DNA of 64,000 nucleotides. It comes from an uncultured Christensenellaceae bacterium. Lineage in GTDB: Bacteria; Bacillota; Clostridia; Christensenellales; CAG-314. The stretch is from positions 1 through 64,000 of the forward strand of contig CAJUNH010000006.1 of the NCBI GenBank assembly GCA_910587795.1, read 5' to 3'. The notes beneath the pieces were generated by a model. It saw only the letters and a list, made by a program, of their open reading frames with translations, was not told the DNA's origin and made no database searches. This document shows positions 61,315-64,000 of the stretch, in pieces; position 1 is the first letter of the stretch, and the number at the start of each line of letters is the position of its first letter. The position numbers and the translations under genes are program-made.

Positions 61315-62124
61315 TTATTCGGTATATTCTTGCAGCCACTTACTTATCCTAGCTTCGTCTATACCGTATTGTTTAAGCAAAAAGTTTTTTACAGTTCCGT
61401 ATTTACGAATTATCTTGTTATACGAAGCGTTAAAATAGCACATTTCCACATTATTTGTCATGGGCAGTATTTTGCCGTACTTACCGTAATGCTTGTAACC
61501 TTTAAACTGTTCTAAAAATCTTGCTCCGCTCTCCACACGGTACAGATTGGAAAGCATATAATCCTGCTTAACCGTATCCATATCCGCACCCAAAGCCATA
61601 AGTATAAGCATACTTGCAACGCCTGTGCGGTCCTTGCCGGCAGTACAGTGGAATAGAATTTTTTTGCCGTCGTCCATTGCTTTAAATATCTGCGCATAAG
61701 CGCTGTTTTTAAAAGGAAACTTACGGTACAAGTTTTTAAATTTAGCGCGAAATGCCCCGCGGGACACGCTTGACGGCAGCCAAACGGGAATCATCTTAAC
61801 GACGCTGTCCGGTTTAACCGCCATCTTTTTACGGGTGCGCACCGCGGGGACGTTGCGGTATTCGGTACCCGACGGAACGTAATCGGGTTTGTATTCCACT
61901 TCGTCCGGACTGCGCAAATCGAATATAAAGTCTATTTTAAGTTTATCCAACGCCTCTTTGTTTTCCGCAGACAAATTCCACAGTTCGCCCGAACGGAAAA
62001 TCATATCGCTGCGTATAGTTCTGCCGCAAGTAAGTTCTATGCCGCCCAAATCGCGGAAATTATCAACGCCTACGCCTACGTATTTTTTACCTATATCCTG
62101 TTGTTTGTTATACATATCAGTCAC
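61315..62124 (-). CDS. Tyrosine/dual-specificity phosphatase
   Basis: A 269-aa protein of the Y_phosphatase3 family: NFRDLGGIELTCGRTIRSDMIFRSGEL, DFIFDLRSPDEVEYKPD, and the canonical P-loop HCTAGKDRTG (residues ~159-168) with catalytic Cys, Lys-Asp-Arg. It is related to the 6108-6905 protein. Its GTG start overlaps the stop of the LRR gene (ATG nine bases on is an alternative). The substrate is unknown. Confidence 0.85.
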   Translation of the reverse strand: MTDMYNKQQDIGKKYVGVGVDNFRDLGGIELTCGRTIRSDMIFRSGELWNLSAENKEALDKLKIDFIFDLRSPDEVEYKPDYVPSGTEYRNVPAVRTRKKMAVKPDSVVKMIPVWLPSSVSRGAFRAKFKNLYRKFPFKNSAYAQIFKAMDDGKKILFHCTAGKDRTGVASMLILMALGADMDTVKQDYMLSNLYRVESGARFLEQFKGYKHYGKYGKILPMTNNVEMCYFNASYNKIIRKYGTVKNFLLKQYGIDEARISKWLQEYTE

Positions 62125-63683
62125 GCCAAACCGAACACGTCTATATTATCGTTACCGTCCGTACACCAAATAAGCGTGGGTCTTTTATATCTGTTAGTAT
62201 CGTAGTCTACCGGAGTTTTTACCGACTGAGAAAATTCCGTCTGCGATCCCGCATAGGATACGCGCAGGTTTTCTTCGTCGTATATCGGGTTCCACCAAAA
62301 CGCGCCTTCTCCCAGTTTGGCAAGACGTTTGGGAAGGCTTATGCTTAATTCCGTCTGGCTTGTGATACAATCGTAAAAAGCCTCCTTGCCGATTTCCAAC
62401 GGAACTTCGTCTTGTCCGTTTTCCGCCGAAAGAAATCTTACGTACTGCAATCTGTTACACTTTGCAAACGCCATTTCCCCTATTGTTTTAACGCTTGCGG
62501 GGATTGTAACGTTCTGCAAACGGTCGCAGGCTTGAAAAGCATAATCGCCTATACTCGTAACCGTTGAGGGAATGGAAATATTCGTCAAATATCTGCACGC
62601 GGAAAAAGCTCCCACGCCTATTGCGCTTATCGGCGTAGATGAAGATATCGAGGTCATATTGGAATTTTTGCAGCCTGCTATAACCGTAAACTTAGGCGTG
62701 CCGTCCTGCGAAGATATCTCCACAATACAGTTGCCCTCGCCGAAATACTTTGTATTGCCCGGACTCATCGTCATGCTTTCCACTCCGTAACAGCCCGAAA
62801 AAGCAAGCTCGCCTATCGACGTTACGGCAGACGGAATATTTACAGCCGTCAATGCCGAACAGCCTGCAAACGCTTGTTCGCCTATGGTTGTCAGTTTGTC
62901 GGGCAAAGCAAATTCCGTCAAAGCGGCACAAAACTGGAAAGCGCTTTTTTGTATTTCCGTAACGGAAGACGGAATTTTAAATTCCTTCAAGCTTAAACAG
63001 TTATAAAACGTTTCCGCCGTAATCATTGTAATATTTTTCGGCAAGGTTACGCGAACAAGCTTTTGACAATCGTAAAATACGGTCGAACCCAATGCTGTAG
63101 ATTTGCCTGCAAACGTAACGGAAACAAGATTTGGACACGCGCGGAAAAGATTGTTTCCTACGCTTGTAACGCTTTCGGGTATATACACCGTTTCTACCGC
63201 GCCGTTGCCTCTAAACAGACCGTCCGCAATAGACGTTACTGGCAAATTGCCGTAAATACTTGGAATTACCACGTTTTTAACCTCGCCTGCGGTGCCTATA
63301 CCTACAATAATAGCCGAACTGCCTACAATTTTAAACTCAAATCCGTCGGTTGCGTTATAACGCCATTTTGCGTACAAGGTGACGTCTTTTTTAACCGTAT
63401 CCGTATCGAACTTCCAAGCGTTTTCCAAGGATGATTCCTTAAACCACCCCTCAAACACATAGCCTTCTCTAACGGGAGCGGCAGGTTCTGCAATCGTAGT
63501 GTCGTACGGTATGTCCGTAACGGCAGCCACAACCGTACCCCCGTTACTGTTAAACGTTACGGTATAAGTACGGTCTTGCGGTTTTTTAAGCGTAAGCACC
63601 AATACCAAAGTTAGCACCAGTGCAGCTACGCAAACCGCCGCGACAACCGATATAATGATAATATTGCGCTTTTTCTTTGTCAT
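62121..63683 (-). CDS. Membrane-anchored protein with BspA-type LRRs and an InlB-type repeat
   Basis: A 520-aa protein. Basic start, one membrane segment (~8-32), an InlB-type repeat (~38-105: VTFNSNGGTVVAAVTDIPYD, GYVFEGWFKE), then a long series of BspA-like LRR_5 repeats (~140-470) of the form TSIGDYAFQACDRLQNVTIP, and a short beta tail. Such proteins stand out from the cell surface and bind host or bacterial ligands. The same InlB repeat type is used by the element protein at 33105. It is co-transcribed with the phosphatase. Confidence 0.82.
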   Translation of the reverse strand: MTKKKRNIIIISVVAAVCVAALVLTLVLVLTLKKPQDRTYTVTFNSNGGTVVAAVTDIPYDTTIAEPAAPVREGYVFEGWFKESSLENAWKFDTDTVKKDVTLYAKWRYNATDGFEFKIVGSSAIIVGIGTAGEVKNVVIPSIYGNLPVTSIADGLFRGNGAVETVYIPESVTSVGNNLFRACPNLVSVTFAGKSTALGSTVFYDCQKLVRVTLPKNITMITAETFYNCLSLKEFKIPSSVTEIQKSAFQFCAALTEFALPDKLTTIGEQAFAGCSALTAVNIPSAVTSIGELAFSGCYGVESMTMSPGNTKYFGEGNCIVEISSQDGTPKFTVIAGCKNSNMTSISSSTPISAIGVGAFSACRYLTNISIPSTVTSIGDYAFQACDRLQNVTIPASVKTIGEMAFAKCNRLQYVRFLSAENGQDEVPLEIGKEAFYDCITSQTELSISLPKRLAKLGEGAFWWNPIYDEENLRVSYAGSQTEFSQSVKTPVDYDTNRYKRPTLIWCTDGNDNIDVFGLA

Positions 63684-63938
63684 TAGATGTTATTAACCTC
63701 TTTTTAAACAGTAAAATACTTTGAATTGTATTGCGCAGTATTTGCGCTGAACGGATAAAATTTTATCCGCGTTAATAGACTTTTGCCGAAAAGATTAAAT
63801 GCCGAAAACAGTCCTTTAACGTATAGTATAATAGCTCTGCAAGAAGAATTAAAGCATATTTGCGGCATTGTACGCCAGCTATACTATAACTTTTAGATTA
63901 TACCCCACTATATAAAAAATTGTCAAGTAAATATATAT
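63684..63938. other. Noncoding divergent gap
   Basis: It contains an inverted repeat, TATAGTATAATAGCT at 63823-63837 facing AGCTATACTATA at 63880-63891, and otherwise AT-rich DNA with the LRR-gene promoter region. No ORF with a ribosome site. Confidence 0.45.
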
Positions 63939-63966
63939 TTGACAAAATCTCTCTAAGTGATATAAT
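63939..63966 (+). promoter_or_regulatory. Rightward consensus promoter of the edge RNA
   Basis: TTGACA (63939-63944), 16 bp, TATAAT (63961-63966), both perfect. Transcription would start near 63973. Confidence 0.8.
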
Positions 63967-63972
63967 TACACT

Positions 63973-64000
63973 GTAAGAGACAGCCAGACGGTTGCGTGGG
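63973..64000 (+). ncRNA. rnpB: 5' end of RNase P RNA (rnpB), cut by the window edge
   Basis: After a perfect promoter comes GAGACAGCCAGACGGTTGCG. It resembles the 5' start of class A RNase P RNA (E. coli begins GAAGCTGACCAGACAGTCGC), in the P1-P2 region. Only ~28 nt are visible, so this rests on that match and the strong promoter without a coding start. Confidence 0.6.

Overview
This window looks like chromosome of a low-to-mid GC, spore-forming member of the Firmicutes, probably an uncultured gut Clostridia lineage. The evidence is an uninterrupted sigK, a SPOCS/LysM spore-coat-type protein, Veg, a FloA/NfeD pair, long-form HPF, ClpC, DegV, an ECF transporter module, consensus TTGACA/TATAAT promoters and strong GGAGG ribosome sites. 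Several large surface lipoproteins with Cys/His repeats, Ig-like (YDG/MBG) domains, InlB-type repeats and BspA-type leucine-rich repeats are typical of gut Clostridia near Christensenellales. That placement is an inference.

Layout: 1-5.4 kb holds a collagen-like lipoprotein, SPOCS-LysM, veg, a zinc-ribbon protein, a YgjV-like protein, an acetyltransferase and a tandem repeat array. 5.4-10.4 kb holds udk, a tyrosine phosphatase-like gene, degV, a GNAT-like gene and plsX. 10.5-15.3 kb holds a 1015-aa lipoprotein preceded by a tiny ORF with a G9 tract and a terminator, then a YDG-domain surface protein. 15.5-26 kb holds floA-nfeD, hpf, clpC, a Ca-type P-ATPase, a PHP phosphatase and manA. 27.0-39.7 kb is an integrated element. 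39.8-52 kb holds a split chromate transporter, a second repeat array, a radical SAM protein, sigK, a DUF362 ferredoxin, MATE, folA-thyA, a cation efflux gene and glmM. 52-64 kb holds trxB, an 892-aa lipoprotein, rplM-rpsI with a leader, truA, ecfA1-ecfA2-ecfT, a phosphatase, an LRR protein and the 5' edge of what looks like rnpB.

The most notable region is a 12.43-kb element inserted in the 3' half of tRNA-Val(CAC) and bounded by 173-bp direct repeats. Its gene order (HUH Rep, Zot/pI ATPase, a 49-aa single-TM coat candidate, two large membrane-anchored proteins, a small ssDNA-binding candidate, tyrosine integrase, XRE repressor) is that of an inovirus-like filamentous prophage. It also carries a tRNA-Lys(UUU), a cytosine-methyltransferase-like gene, a divergent promoter with three evenly spaced operators, an integrase start codon buried in a hairpin, a counter-oriented promoter-hairpin-terminator unit (a probable ~65-nt RNA), and two separate arrays of a degenerate 13-bp iteron (TTGACnnCGnnnn).

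The second notable feature is a chromosomal repeat of about 121 bp, found at four loci. Its inverted repeats keep pairing while the sequence changes (compensatory substitutions with a conserved bulged A), so the structure itself seems to be under selection.
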